Counted from the stretch's first letter, positions 32,118 through 44,534 are shown. The stretch is DNA of 64,000 bases from Saccopteryx bilineata (GCF_036850765.1 NC_089491.1:131308266-131372265), one strand, 5' to 3'. The notes: generated from the sequence alone by a model not told the origin. Numbers and translations are program-made.

Positions 32118-32804
32118 GATTTCCTTATTTTTAAGAGGAAGATCCTGGGGTGAAAGGTGTTCATAAATTTTCTGAGGTTCTAAAGACTAACAGAGGGCAG
32201 AGGAGGACTTTGAAATGAGGTTGGTTCAGTTATGGGCCTCAGAGTGTAACCATGAAGCTGTTCTAGTTCATTTACTCCATTGCCTTTCTGTCCTGCCTCT
32301 CCAAATCAAAGCAGTCTTCCCCATCTTTTCTGATACTACAAGCAGTCTCACTATGGACTTTATAAACATCTTTGCACACATATCAATTGCAAATGATTTC
32401 TGAAAATTCAGCATTGCCGAACTGCTTGTGAAAGTAGGCCAATCAAGGGTATTGATTCCAATAAAGGTCTTACTAAATTTGGCACCCTGGCATAACTGTG
32501 AAAGGGCCATAGAAATAGCACTGGAGTTCAGTGTGTTGAATTTCCCTAGACGGGGTTCTCAAATAATCACCAGCCTGTTAGAGCTTGTGACGTCTCAGAA
32601 GGTAAGAGATAAATGCCCTTACACTTTTGTGCCAGTGTAATGATTTCTCTTGCTAGTGGTTCAGTTCTTAGTAAAAAAGTATGGTATATACTGAGTCTCC
32701 TCTATGGTACAGATATTACTGTTATCATACACAATGGGATGAGAGAATTGAAGGACCAAACTGAAGAACAATACAACAGCTACAGGCAAACAGCTCAAAT
32801 CTAT
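32118..32804. other. Intergenic stretch, nothing recognised
   Basis: No gene or repeat was identified. The short open frames show no recognisable domain. Confidence 0.4.
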
Positions 32805-33595
32805 TAGAATGACTCCAATAATATTGGTGAAAAAAGGGAACCCTCCTGCACTATTGGTGGAAATAGAAATTGGTGCAGCCACAATGGGAAACAGTATGGA
32901 GGTTTAACAACAATGTTAAATTAGAACCACTGTATGATCCAATAATTTCACTGCTGGGTATATATGTGAGGAAGATGAAGTCACTGCCTTGAAGAGATAC
33001 ATGCACTCTGTGTTCATTGTAGCATTAATCACAATAGCCAAGGTATAGAAACAACCTAAGTGTCCATCAATAAATGAATGGATAAAGAAGAAATGATGCA
33101 TATATACAATGAAATATTATTCAGCCATAAATAGAGCAAACCCTACATTTTATGATGACATGAATGACCCTCGAGGGCATTATAAGTGAAATAAGTCAGA
33201 CAGGGAAAGACAAACACTGTATGATCTCACATATGTGGAATCTAAAAAAGCCAAACTCATGGAAGTAGAGAGGAGTATAGGGTTACCAGGGCCTGGAGGA
33301 TGAGGGAAATGGAGAAATACTGGTCAGAGTACAACCTTTCAGCTAGAGATGAATAAGTCTGCAGATCTAAAGTGCAGCCTGGTGACTATAGGTATCAATA
33401 CTGAATTATAGACTTGGAAGTTGGTAAGTGTTCTTAAATGTTCTTACCTCAATAAAAAAATAATGAGATGATGGAGGTGTTAATTAATCTTATAGTGTAA
33501 TCATTTCACAATACATACTTGTACAAAACATCACATGGCACACATTAAACTTACATATGTTGTATGTCAGTTATATGTCAGTTAATCTGAGGAAA
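32805..33595 (+). mobile_element. Old L1 3' fragment (end of ORF2 and 3' UTR)
   Basis: Follows the end of L1 ORF2: GGAACCCTCCTGCACTATTG, CACTGCTGGGTATATATGTG, AGTGTCCATCAATAAATGAA, TATTATTCAGCCATAAATAG and TAAGTGAAATAAGTCAGACA. A 3' UTR then follows. Stops and indels are frequent, so it is much older than the L1 at 21717. Confidence 0.88.
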
Positions 33596-34035
33596 AAGGC
33601 CAACCTGTTATTTGCACCTGTACTGAAAAGATTTTCTGAAGCCAAATGATTGAAGTGTGTTAAAAGGATTCACTGAATCCATTCAGAAGATGTCCAGCTT
33701 TAGCTGAGGATTTCTCCCACATGTGGCAAACTTGCTGTAATAGCTGCTCCTGTTCAGAGGGGTGGCCTTCTAGGCCCAAAACATAAAGAATAGATTGTTT
33801 TTGAAAGTGTTGCCACACTCACACCCATACCTTCACACGCACAGCTCCAATAGGATCTGTGCAAATGAGGGCTTCACTCTCTTTAAATATAAACCGAAAT
33901 GGAAAATAAAATGAGAGAGAGATAGGGAAAGTTTTGGTCTCCTTCCTTCAGAACTGCAGTGCCTCTGCCTGACATTCTAGCTGATGAGATAGATACAGGG
34001 CAACCGGCTGCCTTTAGCACTGGCTGAATGATATT
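33596..34035. other. Intergenic stretch, nothing recognised
   Basis: No feature was supported here. Confidence 0.4.
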
Positions 34036-34225
34036 GATGGTCACTCCTTACTAAGCCCTGTGTGCCAGGCATTGAGCTATGTGTCCATATGTGGATAATT
34101 TCCCCAATTATCACCTATAGTTTGCAGTTGAAGTAACTGAGGTTTACAGAAATTAAGTAACTAGCCAAGTTCACATCCCGTACTTGAGGCTGGAATCTAA
34201 ACCCAAATGATTTTGGGGACATCAG
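34036..34225 (-). mobile_element. Old MIR- or L2-like repeat
   Basis: TGTGTGCCAGGCATTGAGCT, TAACTGAGGTTTACAGAAAT and TAAGTAACTAGCCAAGTTCA have the order of an ancient mammalian repeat on the reverse strand. Confidence 0.5.
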
Positions 34226-34639
34226 TCTTGAACATCTTGGTATATTGCCTCTCTCAGAAAATGTGCCCAATAAATAATCAGATTGAATCTGCAAGACTGT
34301 AGAGTCCTGCTTTGTTCAGCATTCCTGCACAATAGAGACTAGACTCTCTTTCTTGGGTGAGGAGTTGCAATGGTTGTTTACCCCAAAGCACAAACCCAAT
34401 ACTCCCACATCTTGCCTTCCCTTCCAATATGGAGTCTTCCTTTGATCACATCCCTGTGCTTGAAGATCCTTGAACAAATCCATCCTGTAAGTACAGACTC
34501 CCATCTATCAATTATATGATAACCCTTCAGTGGGAAAAAGAGGTTCTGAGGGGTGTGGTCAGAGCTTTACCTGAGGATGTAATTTTCATAGGTTACACTA
34601 AGGGACGAGACAGAAGGATGGGGTAGTTTTCAGTTTTTA

Positions 34640-34920
34640 TATCTTATTCTGTGCCAAAGATATATTTCCTTAAAATTTTAATTTCTTGTTTGACAATGCA
34701 ATATATTCTTTTGGTTCAAAAATCAAAACAATACATGATAATTCTATATATTTGTTTTATTGCCACCCTCATCCCTGTCCACTCTGATTCTCCTGAATTA
34801 GTTATGCATTTGTTAGTTTCTGGTGTAGTTATCCTGTACTTTTTAAATGCAAATGTAGACAAATAAAAATATAATTTTAATTCTCTTTTCTTACACAAAA
34901 ACTTTACTTTCCCCCCTTTT
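34640..34920 (-). mobile_element. Old L1 3' UTR fragment, reverse strand
   Basis: TTGGTTCAAAAATCAAAACA, CCACCCTCATCCCTGTCCAC and TAGTTTCTGGTGTAGTTATC resemble reverse-strand 3' UTRs of ancient L1M elements. Confidence 0.5.
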
Positions 34921-35199
34921 TTCTTAACAGTTTTCCCAGTAATATCACTTGTGATCTGTTTCTACCTAGAGAACACCTTTGACATCAAATGCCTGGGTAT
35001 TTCCTTCATATTAAACAGTCTGACACTAATCACCCACAGTTAGTGCACACTCCATGGGTTAAGGGCCCCATCCTGCAAGGCTGCCCCCATTTCAGGTGTC
35101 AACTGCAAGTAGTGGGGTCCCAGCTTGCCAGCATACACCCCTGTTTGATTTGGCTACAAATAGAGTTCCCATGATGCCCTCCTCAGAATCAATAGTTTG

Positions 35200-35830
35200 C
35201 TACCATGGTTCACCGAACCCAGGGAAACATTTCACTTAGTATTACTGGTTTATTATAAAGGATATAAAGGATACAAATGACATACAAAAGAAGAGGTATG
35301 TAAGGAGAGGTCTGGAATGGTCCCAAGCATGGGGGCTTCTGTCTCTGTGGAGTTTGGGATAATGCCACATCTTCAGTAGGTGGATGCATTCATCAGCTTA
35401 GAAGTTCTTTGAACTCCTTTGTTTATATGGAGGCTTTATGACATAGGCATGATTGATTAAATTACTGGGCTTTGGTGCTTAACTCAGCTTCCAGCCCCTC
35501 TTTCCTGCCTGGAGGTTTGGGGAAATGAGGTTAAAAGTGTAAATCCTATTATCCTGTTTTGCTTTGGTTTCTGGATGTGGGAACTAGCACACATCCAGAA
35601 GCTGTTTTGCAGACCAACTAAAGTCACCTCATTAGCATATAAGTAGACATTCTTATCACTCTGGAAATTCCAAGCATCTAGGAAGCTCTTCTGTCACAAT
35701 GGGGGACAATAACCAAATAACAGAACAAAAGATGCTCTTGTTATTCTTATTGCTTAGGAAATTACAAGGGTTTTCAGAGCTCTGTGCTAAATATTGGGGA
35801 CCAAATGTATATATTTCTTATTATCTAGCA
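35200..35830 (-). mobile_element. Probable old ERVL-class LTR, reverse strand
   Basis: CCCAGGGAAACATTTCACTT, TACTGGTTTATTATAAAGGA, AGGCATGATTGATTAAATTA, CCAGCCCCTCTTTCCTGCCT and CAAATGTATATATTTCTTAT follow a long-terminal repeat I recognise only as a class. TTTATT at 35249 would be a reversed poly(A) signal. Confidence 0.5.
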
Positions 35831-35849
35831 ATAACACAAGTGCTGTGCT

Positions 35850-36960
35850 GTCTGTATCAATATGTAGAAGGCATACACTTTTTACTGTTCACATCTGCAT
35901 AGTATTCCATTTGTGTGGCTATTCCCTAGTTTATCTAACTAGTCCATACTAGTGGGCTTTTAGGGCATTAAGATAATCTTCATGAATATTAAATTTGTTT
36001 GAAATCTTGTAATTACAATGCAAGCATTGCAAGTAATAAACCGGTACAAATAATATTTTTCTTATGTAATTATATCTATAGGATAAATTCCCAGAAGTGG
36101 GATCACCAGGTTGAAGGGCAAATACATTTTTGACGGTTTTTGTCAAATTTTCCTTCGTATGAGTCTCAGACCAGCGTAGTAGAACAGCATCTTTCTCCAC
36201 CGCCTTGCCAGCAGTGTGTTGTTTCACTCTTGGATTTTTGCCAATCTAATAGGCGAGACATGGTTTCTGGATACAGTTCTGACTTATGGTTAGTTGTCTT
36301 CTTGTGACTGAGGTTGGGAATCTTTTCATGTGTTTAACGGCATTTATATTTCCTTCCTGTGAAAAACATAGAGTGGGGAGCTTACATTGCCTGAGATACC
36401 CATTTCAAATATCTTTCCCAGTTTGCCACTTCTCTTTCGACTTGCTCTTCTTGGTGTATCATTATTATTGCTATTATTTCGCCATTCGGAGGGGTTTTAT
36501 TTGTTTTGTAGATGAGTACATCATTATTCTGTCTCAGAACCTCTGGATTTTGAATCATAGAAAGATCTGCCTTACTCTGATGATACAAAGGGATTCAACT
36601 GCATTTTCTTACATTTTTAAAGTTTCTTCTGTTTTCTCCCATGTGTAAGTCTTTGGTTTATTTGATTTATTCTGAGTATTGTTAATTAATAACCTTGTAT
36701 TTTTGCATGTGATTACTCAATTGTCTCAGCACAGTTTTATTAAAACATCCGTCTTTATTTCACTGATTTGAGATGCTATGTTTACTATGTACCAAATCCC
36801 AGTGGGCATTTGGTTCTAATTCCGACTCTTATTTTCCATTGCCCTGTCTGTTCATCTAGCCGTACTACACTGCTTCAATTATTAAGACATTATAGCATAT
36901 TTCAATAATTTGTGATATTTCTTTTAGGGAAGAGAGGAAGTCCTCCTCTTAATGCTTGAA
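35850..36960 (-). mobile_element. Ancient L1 (L1M) ORF2 and 3' part, reverse strand
   Basis: TAGTATTCCATTTGTGTGGC, AAATTCCCAGAAGTGGGATC, CCGCCTTGCCAGCAGTGTGT, TTTTTGCCAATCTAATAGGC and later GTGTAAGTCTTTGGTTTATT and ACACTGCTTCAATTATTAAG are reverse-strand L1 ORF2 wording. Frames are heavily interrupted. Confidence 0.75.
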
Positions 36961-38215
36961 ATGAGAAAGCTGTTCCTGTTAATTATATTGATGTACAAGT
37001 CTCACGTCTTTACCCATCAGTGTATTAGTAGCAGGGTGCCTCCGTCACTGATTTCCTGGCAAGGGGAGCAGCAGCCATTCCGTGCCTGGAGTTGGATGGT
37101 GGATACTCTTTTATAACTTCTAATTTGCAGAAGGGGGGGATGAAGGTGGAGTGAGAATTGCATGGAGTTGGACGTGAGAGGGGAGGTGGTCTCCTGTTCT
37201 ACTTGGATATTTGAAACAATTCCAGAAAAGAAGCTCCCTGGAGGAGCACTGAGAAAGGAACCTGGAGAATATCTATTACTAACTAATGGCATCTAAGTTG
37301 AAAGTCCTGTGCTACATTCCTGTCTCTGGGAGTTCTAAACATTTCGCTCACTGATTTCCAAAAAGATGTGATTAATTTAGAGTCTGGGGGAAAAAAAAAG
37401 GAGCACCCTTGACCTTTGCCTAACAAGCCCCCTAAACCACCCTTTGCCCACCATGTCTTCAAAAACAGAAACACCACATGGGAGACTCTCTAGCATCATC
37501 CTCAGGCAGGACACGTGTTTGCCCCACGTTTCCCAATTCCAAACAATGCTCTAGCATGGCATTTAATTAAGAGAAAATGTACGGGCAGCAAAAAATAAAT
37601 CTGTGAATTTCCCTAGGGTGGAGGCAATAAGAAGATCGCCTATTCATTCAGCCACCGTGATAAGGACTTATTATGAGCCTGCCACTATGCTTTATTCTTT
37701 GTATGCATCATTTTGTTGGGTCCTCAAGCAACCTTGATGAAGTTAACTCCACCAGGGGTTAGTAATTTACAAACTGTGCAGGCAGCAGGAGCATGGCCAA
37801 GCTGTTTTTGCATGCATGGGAGCTGGGCAAGGAGGTGGGGGTGGGAGTGGGCAGGAAACCCTTTGTTTTTGATACTACAAATCTCTGAGTCATTTTCTTT
37901 CTCAGTAGGTGCCCATGTTATCAATCCCTAGAGTGTGTGCGGTTTGTTTTTAGCATCCCTTGTCCCTCTTCCCCACCCACCCCACAGTAGGAGTGCCTCC
38001 CTATTTCTTCCCAGCACCTTGTCTTCCTTCTACTTTGCAGCAGCAATTCTATCTCCTCCATTCTCCAAGATCCCTCTGGCGTGTGAAGAAATCAGTCATT
38101 CCGGGCTGTGGCAGGCATCCCCGCAAAGCTTACTGTTCACACTGGCCAAAGATCCACTAACCTACTTAGACAACACTGTACAGTTCTAGCAGTGGTGGAC
38201 TTTTCTCTATAGATG
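36961..38215. other. Intergenic stretch, nothing recognised
   Basis: No gene or repeat identified. There is a G run near 37134 and an A run near 37390. Confidence 0.4.
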
Positions 38216-38480
38216 TTAAAGTATTTATTTTTTATTTACTTTTTCTTAACAAAAGTAATAGATGCCTTTATATAAAGTCCAAACACTGCAGAGATATGTA
38301 CCGTTCAAAGTGAAGGTCTCTTGTAATTCCACCCTGCAGAGTAAACCACTTTAATAGTCTAGCGCTCCTCATTTTCCCCTTAAAGGGCTATGCTAGCTAA
38401 ATTGTTCTTATTTTACCAAAATGAAGTCATACTCTTTAGACACACTGTCTTGAAAATTTCTTGCTTCACTGAAGAAGCTT
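38216..38480 (-). mobile_element. Possible old L1 3' UTR, reverse strand
   Basis: A T-rich start, AACAAAAGTAATAGATGCC and TCTTGTAATTCCACCCTGCA are compatible with a reversed L1M 3' end. The evidence is weak. Confidence 0.3.
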
Positions 38481-38589
38481 ACCTAGACCCACCATATGCT
38501 GAAATCCCTGTTGTAGTGATGTGGCCAGATGCCTGTGCTCCCTCCCACTCCCATTCTCTTGCTTTGGCCCCACGGTGGCGGGAATGTAC

Positions 38590-38700
38590 ACTGAAGTGAG
38601 GTCTCGGGCTTCTGGCCACAATCCTGCTACTAGCTAGCTGTGCGACTGTAGACAAATCGTTTAGCCTCTTTGGCCTCAGTTTTTTGTTTTTTGGTGTTTT
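38590..38700 (+). mobile_element. MIR fragment
   Basis: CTACTAGCTAGCTGTGCGAC, TGTAGACAAATCGTTTAGCC and TCTTTGGCCTCAGTTTT follow the MIR core. Confidence 0.65.
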
Positions 38701-38754
38701 CTTTGTAAGGTTAGAGGGTTGGTACATGAGCTCGAAGGTGTCTCCTAGCTCTAA

Positions 38755-38870
38755 CAAACCAGACCTATTGGGAACAATTTGTATTGAGCACCTACTATGT
38801 TCCATGCACTGTTCTTGGCACTGAGGAAACCTCCTACCCTCACAGAGCTTACATTTCATTGTTGACTGCC
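38755..38870 (+). mobile_element. Ancient mammalian repeat (L2/MIR era)
   Basis: TATTGAGCACCTACTATGTT, CCATGCACTGTTCTTGGCAC and CCCTCACAGAGCTTACATTT follow a widespread ancient repeat that I cannot name exactly. Confidence 0.55.
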
Positions 38871-39179
38871 TCCCCTCTGAAGAGCAGAGTCAAGTTTCCT
38901 CAAAGATCTCTCTCTGAAGTTTTCATTTCTTCACCGGCCCACCTCAATTATTCTCCAAACTAAGGCAATTATGTTCCTGCCTCCCCCCCTCCCCTCCCCC
39001 AACAGTGCTCTAACAGATGTCAACAATTACCTTGTGTTCACAACATCCTGGGGTTCTCACCCCGTCTTTGTTTTACTTGAGCACTACCTGGAATGTGAAA
39101 CTTGTTTATTTTCTCCTTTTACCGGAGACTGTTTTCTTCTGAGAATGACTATTTCTTTCTGACTATATGTGTATATATA

Positions 39180-39800
39180 CAGTAAGTCTTCATCATTTGC
39201 AGATTTTATATTTGACAATTCATGTACTCAAAAAACTTTTGTAACCCCCAAATCAGTACACTCAGTGCTTTTGTGGTCACTTGCAGGTGAGTGCGGAGCA
39301 GTGAGAACTGTTGCCCTACGTGCTTAGACTCAGCAGAGATTGAACAAGGTGACGAATGCTCTGCCTTCTTTCAACTCTCATGCTGTAAACTGGTTTCCTT
39401 TTCCTGATCTAGTTAGTGCTTTTTTTTTTTTTTTTTTTGCATATTTGTGCTTCTCAGCGATGACTTGGCTATTTACAATGCTTCCCCAAGCATAGGGCTG
39501 AGGTGCTGTCTGGTGTTCCTAAGAGCAAAAAGGCTGTGAGGTGCTTTATGGAGAAAACACATGTGTTTCGTGAGCTTTCTCCAGGCATGCATTATAGTGG
39601 CTCTGAGTTCAGTATTAATGAATTAATGTAGATATCAAGTAAGATGCCTTTAAACAGAAACACACGTAAAACAAGGTTATATTTGATAAGTTGATAAAAA
39701 TGTTGTGACCAGAGGCTTACAAGAAGCCAACCCTGTAGTCTCCCTAGGAGCAATGGTTTAGTATTTGCTAATCTAGTGTTCATGGAGACTATAGAACACA
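39180..39800 (+). mobile_element. Tigger-like DNA transposon, left part
   Basis: Begins CAGTAAGTCTTCATCATTTGC after a TA and continues with AACCCCCAAATCAGTACACT, GCATGCATTATAGTGGCTCT, TTAAACAGAAACACACGTAA and ATGTTGTGACCAGAGG. It breaks off near 39800 and its last 30 bases reappear at 41411-41441. Confidence 0.8.
39420..39438. repeat. Poly-T run
   Basis: Nineteen T inside the Tigger-like element. Confidence 0.85.
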
Positions 39801-39801
39801 A

Positions 39802-40659
39802 TGATGGTAGGCAGTTAGACAGACGTGAGCAGAACAGGCACTATGGGCCAGGCACAGAGGACCACCAGGGTGGAAAGCTCCAGGTGTCTATCAGTGGGCA
39901 AAACTGAGAAAACAAGGACCTCTCCCCCAGGGAGACCTTTCTTTTCTTAGTTGGTCATGCGGTTTAGACCCCTGATTTGATATCACTGGTAAGGAATTCG
40001 GACCCTCCCCTGAACTTTCCTCTCCTGGCATACCACTAGTCCTGTGGTTTCAGACCCCTTTAGAGAGGAACAAAGAAAGCCAGAGAATAGCACTTAAGCA
40101 TTAACCCCTAGGGATGACATCTAGGTCTCTCATGTTTCAGCTCCAGGCTCAGAAAGGCAGCAAAACCAGACAATGAAAGCCATGGCTGACCTCAGAACCA
40201 CCCGCACTGACTAATGATCCAGCCTTGGCACTGACCAATCAGTGAAGAACACAACCGTAAAAAACATACTTGGAAAGCTGATGAATATTTTACTGCGATC
40301 TTCCCCAGTATGGCCCCTAAAATCCCCACCCTTAAAATCCCTTAGAACTGAGGACCCAGTGTGCTCCCCCTTTTGGGAGCATAGCCGTGACTTCCCCTCC
40401 TCCCCCTCTCCTTCTCCTCCCAGGCGCCTGTCCCTGGCACTCCTCTTCCTCCAAAGCTCTAAGGGACCCCATGAGACTTGCAACCACGGGAGCATTGGGG
40501 AGAGGTTAAACTTCTAAACCTGTCTCCAAGGTCCCTTTCCTCTGACTTTCTTCTTGCATGGCCAATGAATTTCTCCTTTACTTGCTGCACTTTGTCTCTT
40601 GATTGAATGCTTTCCTCCAGGAAGACAAGAGTTGAGGTCTTGTCACTCCCCAGGTAACA
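39802..40659 (+). mobile_element. Probable solitary ERV1-type LTR
   Basis: Starts TGATGG and ends near GGTAACA. It shows CCAATCAG (about 40236), TA-rich CCCTTAAAATCCC in the promoter place (about 40330), a decayed poly(A) signal (GCCAATGAATTTC, about 40562) and a T/C-rich end with TGCTTTCCTCCAGG. This is the build of gammaretrovirus-class LTRs. No internal retroviral sequence is attached. ACACAA precedes it and recurs at its right end as a possible target duplication, but the exact right boundary is not settled. Confidence 0.6.
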
Positions 40660-40845
40660 CAACTATGGCCCACAGTGAAAAACAGTATGGAAGTTCTTCT
40701 AAAAACTAAAAATGAAACTATGATATGATCTAACCATCCCACTTCTGGCACATATCCGAAGAAATAAGAGCTTTTCACAGCCTCCATGGCCATTGCAGCA
40801 TTATTGAGGTAAGACAAGACGTTGTAGAGATAACCTAAATGTCCA

Positions 40846-40892
<47 letters not shown>

Positions 40893-41400
40893 ACACTGGG
40901 ATATTATCTAGCCATAAAAAGAAAAAAATCCTGCCTTTTGTGACACATGGTTGGAACCGAGGGCATTTATCAAACTAAGTGAAATTAAGTTGGACAGAGA
41001 AAGACAAATATATATATGAGTATATGATCTCACTGATATGTGGAACTAAAAAATAAAAGCAGAACTCAGAGAAATAGTAGAATGGTGGTTGCAGGAGTGG
41101 GGGGGGCTGCAGGAGGGAAGATGTTGGTTGAAGGGTACAAACTTAGAAGCTGAGTAAGTTCTGGGATCTACTGTACAGCATTGTGACTACAGTTGATGAT
41201 ATTGTATGATATACTGGGAGGTTGCTGAGAGAGTAGATCTGAAATGTTATCACCACAAAAGAAAAAGGTAGTTATGTGACATGATGGAGGTGTGAACTAA
41301 CCTTATTGTGGTAATCATTTTATAATATATATGTGTATCAAGTCACCACATTGTATACCTTAAACTTACCTGTATCTTATAATATCTCAGGAAAGCAGGG
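40660..41400 (+). mobile_element. Old L1 3' fragment (ORF2 end and 3' UTR)
   Basis: AAAACAGTATGGAAGTTCTT, ACCATCCCACTTCTGGCACA, TAACCTAAATGTCCATCAC, TATTATCTAGCCATAAAAAG and ATGATCTCACTGATATGTGG are L1 ORF2 end and 3' UTR on + strand. A CA microsatellite has grown within it. Confidence 0.85.
40847..40890. repeat. CA dinucleotide repeat, 22 units
   Basis: Perfect CA run inside the L1 fragment. Antisense reading gives a meaningless CVCV frame. Confidence 0.95.
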
Positions 41401-41410
41401 GAAACTAGAG

Positions 41411-41441
41411 CATGACTACCACAGATAATGAGAATGAACTG
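41411..41441 (+). mobile_element. Tigger-like DNA transposon, right end
   Basis: ACTACCACAGATAATGAGAA then TGAACTG, followed by TA. Inverted, CAGTTCATTCTCATTATC resembles the left end at 39180. The TA on both outer sides supports one element of which the LTR and L1 pieces are later insertions. Confidence 0.75.
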
Positions 41442-41443
41442 TA

Positions 41444-41700
41444 TCTCTTTTTAATTAAAATCTTTTAAAAATATTTTAAATTTCATTCATTGGGGTACGG
41501 ATTCAGATGTGCAACTCAATAAAATACCATCTGCACACTGCATCGTGTGCCCACCACTCCAAGCAAAGTCCCTTTCGTCTCCATTTCCGTCCGCTTTGCC
41601 CACCTCCTCTCACCCCTTTCCCTCTGGCTACCATCACACTGTTGTCTGTGTCTACGTGTTATTTATAACACTTACTACCTCATTGATGTGTTCTTCCCAG
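41444..41700 (-). mobile_element. L1 3' UTR fragment, reverse strand
   Basis: CATTCATTGGGGTACGGATT, GTGCAACTCAATAAAATACC, CATCGTGTGCCCACCACTCC and CATCACACTGTTGTCTGTGT resemble the reversed 3' end of laurasiatherian L1s. Confidence 0.55.
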
Positions 41701-43431
41701 AATGGCCCCCAGTCTAACAAATGGTGCCGCCCAGGTGTAAGTCAGTGCCTCTGGACCTCTCTGGACCTCTACCTCACATCTCCAGCCCCCTGGTGGTTGA
41801 TTATTCCCCCTCCTGTCTCTCAGCTTGTTCTCTCCTCTTGGCTCCCACGGCTACCCCTTCGATGTGGCGATGGCTGCTTGCCTAAATGTTGTGCTGGTTT
41901 CTCAATTCCTCTGCCTGTGATCAGTATTGCACCCTTCCCTACACTTTCAATCTATCTTCCACACTGTGGCCAGATACCAAGCTAACATTTATGTCATTGT
42001 AAAATCAACATTAATTTGTGCCTCGGTGTCCCAGGCAGTATGCTAGAAAATTGACACACAAATCTGTAATCCTTATAGTGTACTCAGTTATATCCATTTT
42101 CCATCAAAGGAAACTGATTCATGTGTAATGAAATCCTAACCCCTAAATACTAGAACACAGAAGTCTTTCAATATCACCTTACTGCTCAGTTATTCAAAGG
42201 TGGCTTTGTGTATGCTGATTCTTACTAGGTTGGTAAATTGTATCTTTTTTCCGGACACAGCTTAGAGGGTCTCTAGCTCAGAGTGTCTCCTTACTTTAAG
42301 AAAACTCCACCTCTGACTTTGTACACTTATTTAAACACCTTGAAGATAGGAAGTATACTCTCCACAGAACCTAGCCCAGAGGCCAGCATGGAGGAGGTAA
42401 GGGATAAATGTTTGCTGAGCGAAGAAATGAACTTCTGATTTTTGAAGGACTCTGAGGGCTCAACATGTATTTCATTGACTAGTCAGTGGAAAGGATCACA
42501 AGTCATGACAGTAACCAGTTCCTTGGACCGTATTAAGGGCTGCATTCCCTGGAAAAAACACATTTCTGGACTCTAACAGATGTTCTTTCTCACTTTCCTA
42601 TGACTTCGGGTACACATCTGAGCTCAGCTACCTTTCCTCTTATCCTCTGGGTGTCATTAACAACCACCATCTTCAACATTAAGAAAATTCCAAAGAGTTT
42701 TTAAAGTGGCAGTAAATTATCTTTTGCACAATGTTTGCAAAATGCAAAATGTTTCTATGCCACTATTTTTTTTCATGGAAAAATAATGGGTTTACTGATA
42801 GAACTGTTATATCATTTTGATTTGCATATATTGTAATTTCTTTTTATGCTAGTCAAGTTGGGAAACTTGAATACCAGGGCTAGTTGATGATAGCCACCAA
42901 GGAAGAAAATATTTCTTCTCTGAGGTATAATTTTTTTTGAAATGATTATAAATAGGCTTAAATAGAACTTAAAAATGCATATATTGATTTAAGGAGAACC
43001 TGGAAAAATAAAACAAAAAGAAATAAAAACAGAGTGTATATGATGACCCCATTTTTGTAAAATAAGAATAGTCTAGTTAGTGCGTCTTTAGGAGAGATGT
43101 GGAGGAATATGCACGAGGCCAGTACAGAGTTTGTCCATGGAGGGCAGGATCACAGAAGACCTTCACTTTTTACACTATGGAATTCTGGCTTTGCTATTCA
43201 AACATGTGCAGAAAATTTTAGGAGAAAAAATGTATTTGTAGCTTTATTTTGCGTGTGACTTTTACTTTTCATTATCTTCAGAGTGGAAGTGCTGTCTACA
43301 ATAGTCAATGAACCGTTTGGCTGATCTCTGCTGTTGCTGCCACTATCCCACTTTCCCTTAACTCTGGGGAAATGTTTTCTAGCTTGGCCCTTTGCCATAT
43401 AGTTGTTACTGATTTTAAAAAATATGAACTA
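41701..43431. other. Intergenic stretch, mostly unrecognised
   Basis: No gene seen. The part around 42990-43110 may be an old L1 3' UTR (GATGACCCCATTTTTGTAAA), but the evidence is thin. Confidence 0.35.
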
Positions 43432-43807
43432 GCTCTGGCTGGCTGGCTCAGCGGTAGAGCGTCAGCCCGGCGTGTGGAAGTCTCGGGTTCAATTCCCAGC
43501 CAGGGCACACAGGAGAAGCGCCCATCTGCTTCTTCCCCCTTCCCCCTCTCCTTTCTCTCTATCTCTCTTCTCCTCCTGCAGCCAAGGCTTCATTGGAGCA
43601 AAGTTGGCCCGGGTGCTGAGGATGGCTCCATGGCCTCCCCTCAGGCGCTAGAATGGATCTGGCCGCACTGAGCAATGCCCCAAATGAGCAGAGAGAGAGC
43701 ATCGCCCCCTGGTGGGTGTGCCAGGTGGATCCCAGTCAGGCGCATGCCTTCCCTGCTTCTAACTTTGGAAAAATACAAATACACACACACACACACACAC
43801 ACACACA
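43432..43807 (+). mobile_element. Rhin-type SINE with CA tail
   Basis: GCTCTGGCTGGCTGGCTCAG head, GGTTCAATTCC B box, pyrimidine-rich middle, GGAAAAATACAAATA, then a CA repeat (43781-43807) in place of the A tail. It lacks an evident target duplication and the segment with GGGAGTCTGTCTG, so it is an older or internally deleted copy. Confidence 0.85.
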
Positions 43808-44315
43808 ATTTAGGTCGTATCTTTGGTTTAACTATTTGGGAATAATTATTCTCTAATAATATGATAACATATGTAGTAAAATACATGTTACTACTAATAT
43901 GTAGTAAAAATTACAGACCTTCATAAGTAAGTGAATAATTTCCCCCCCAAACCAAAATTTGTTAATTACTTAGAGCACGTAATTTCCAAATTGTGAGACT
44001 ACTTCAACAGGAGGTGACACTCTGCGGGGGTGGGCGCACCTGCAGCCGTGAAGCTGTTGAGGGCTGCTCCATGGCAGTGTGGGCCACACTCTGGATCAGA
44101 AAGAACCTCAGAGGAACAGAGTTCAAATGCCATGACAGATAAATGCCACGACAGATGCAGCCCCTCCCTCCGCGCAGTATCCGTGAATGTCAGAAACCTG
44201 TATACAACTCTTTGATCGCTTTCGATGTTCCTAGGGCAAAGTCCAAACTCCTCCACATGTCCTAGAAGGGCTTTCATAGTCTGACCTCTGCTGATCTCTC
44301 TAATTTTGTTCAATG
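43808..44315. other. Intergenic stretch, nothing recognised
   Basis: No gene or clear repeat identified. Confidence 0.4.
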
Positions 44316-44530
44316 TATTCATCGATTCATTTATTCATTCTTTTATCAACCCATTCATCAAATATTTTCTGAGTGCTCACTGTGTTTTAGGCACTGTTTT
44401 GAGAATTCAATAGTAAATAAAGCAGAGAAAATTCCGTTGGAGACTGTATTTCAATGGACTAAGACAGGCAATAAAAAGATAGATAAAATGTATTATGTAG
44501 GTGGCAATGAAGGCCCTAGTGGAAAATAAA
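44316..44530 (+). mobile_element. Ancient mammalian repeat (L2/MIR era)
   Basis: TTTATTCATTC, TTTTCTGAGTGCTCACTGTG, TTAGGCACTGTTTTGAGAAT and CAATGAAGGCCCTAGTGGAA follow the same ancient repeat as at 38755. Confidence 0.5.
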
Positions 44531-44534
44531 GCAT

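Noticed and set aside
39802..40659. A provirus with internal genes
   Set aside because: Only one LTR-like unit is seen and the adjoining sequence is L1, with no gag, pol or env text.
40578..40889. CVCVCV-starting frame
   Set aside because: Antisense translation of the CA microsatellite.
41509..41985. 158-codon frame
   Set aside because: Part of it is antisense L1 3' UTR and the remainder has no domain or splice context.
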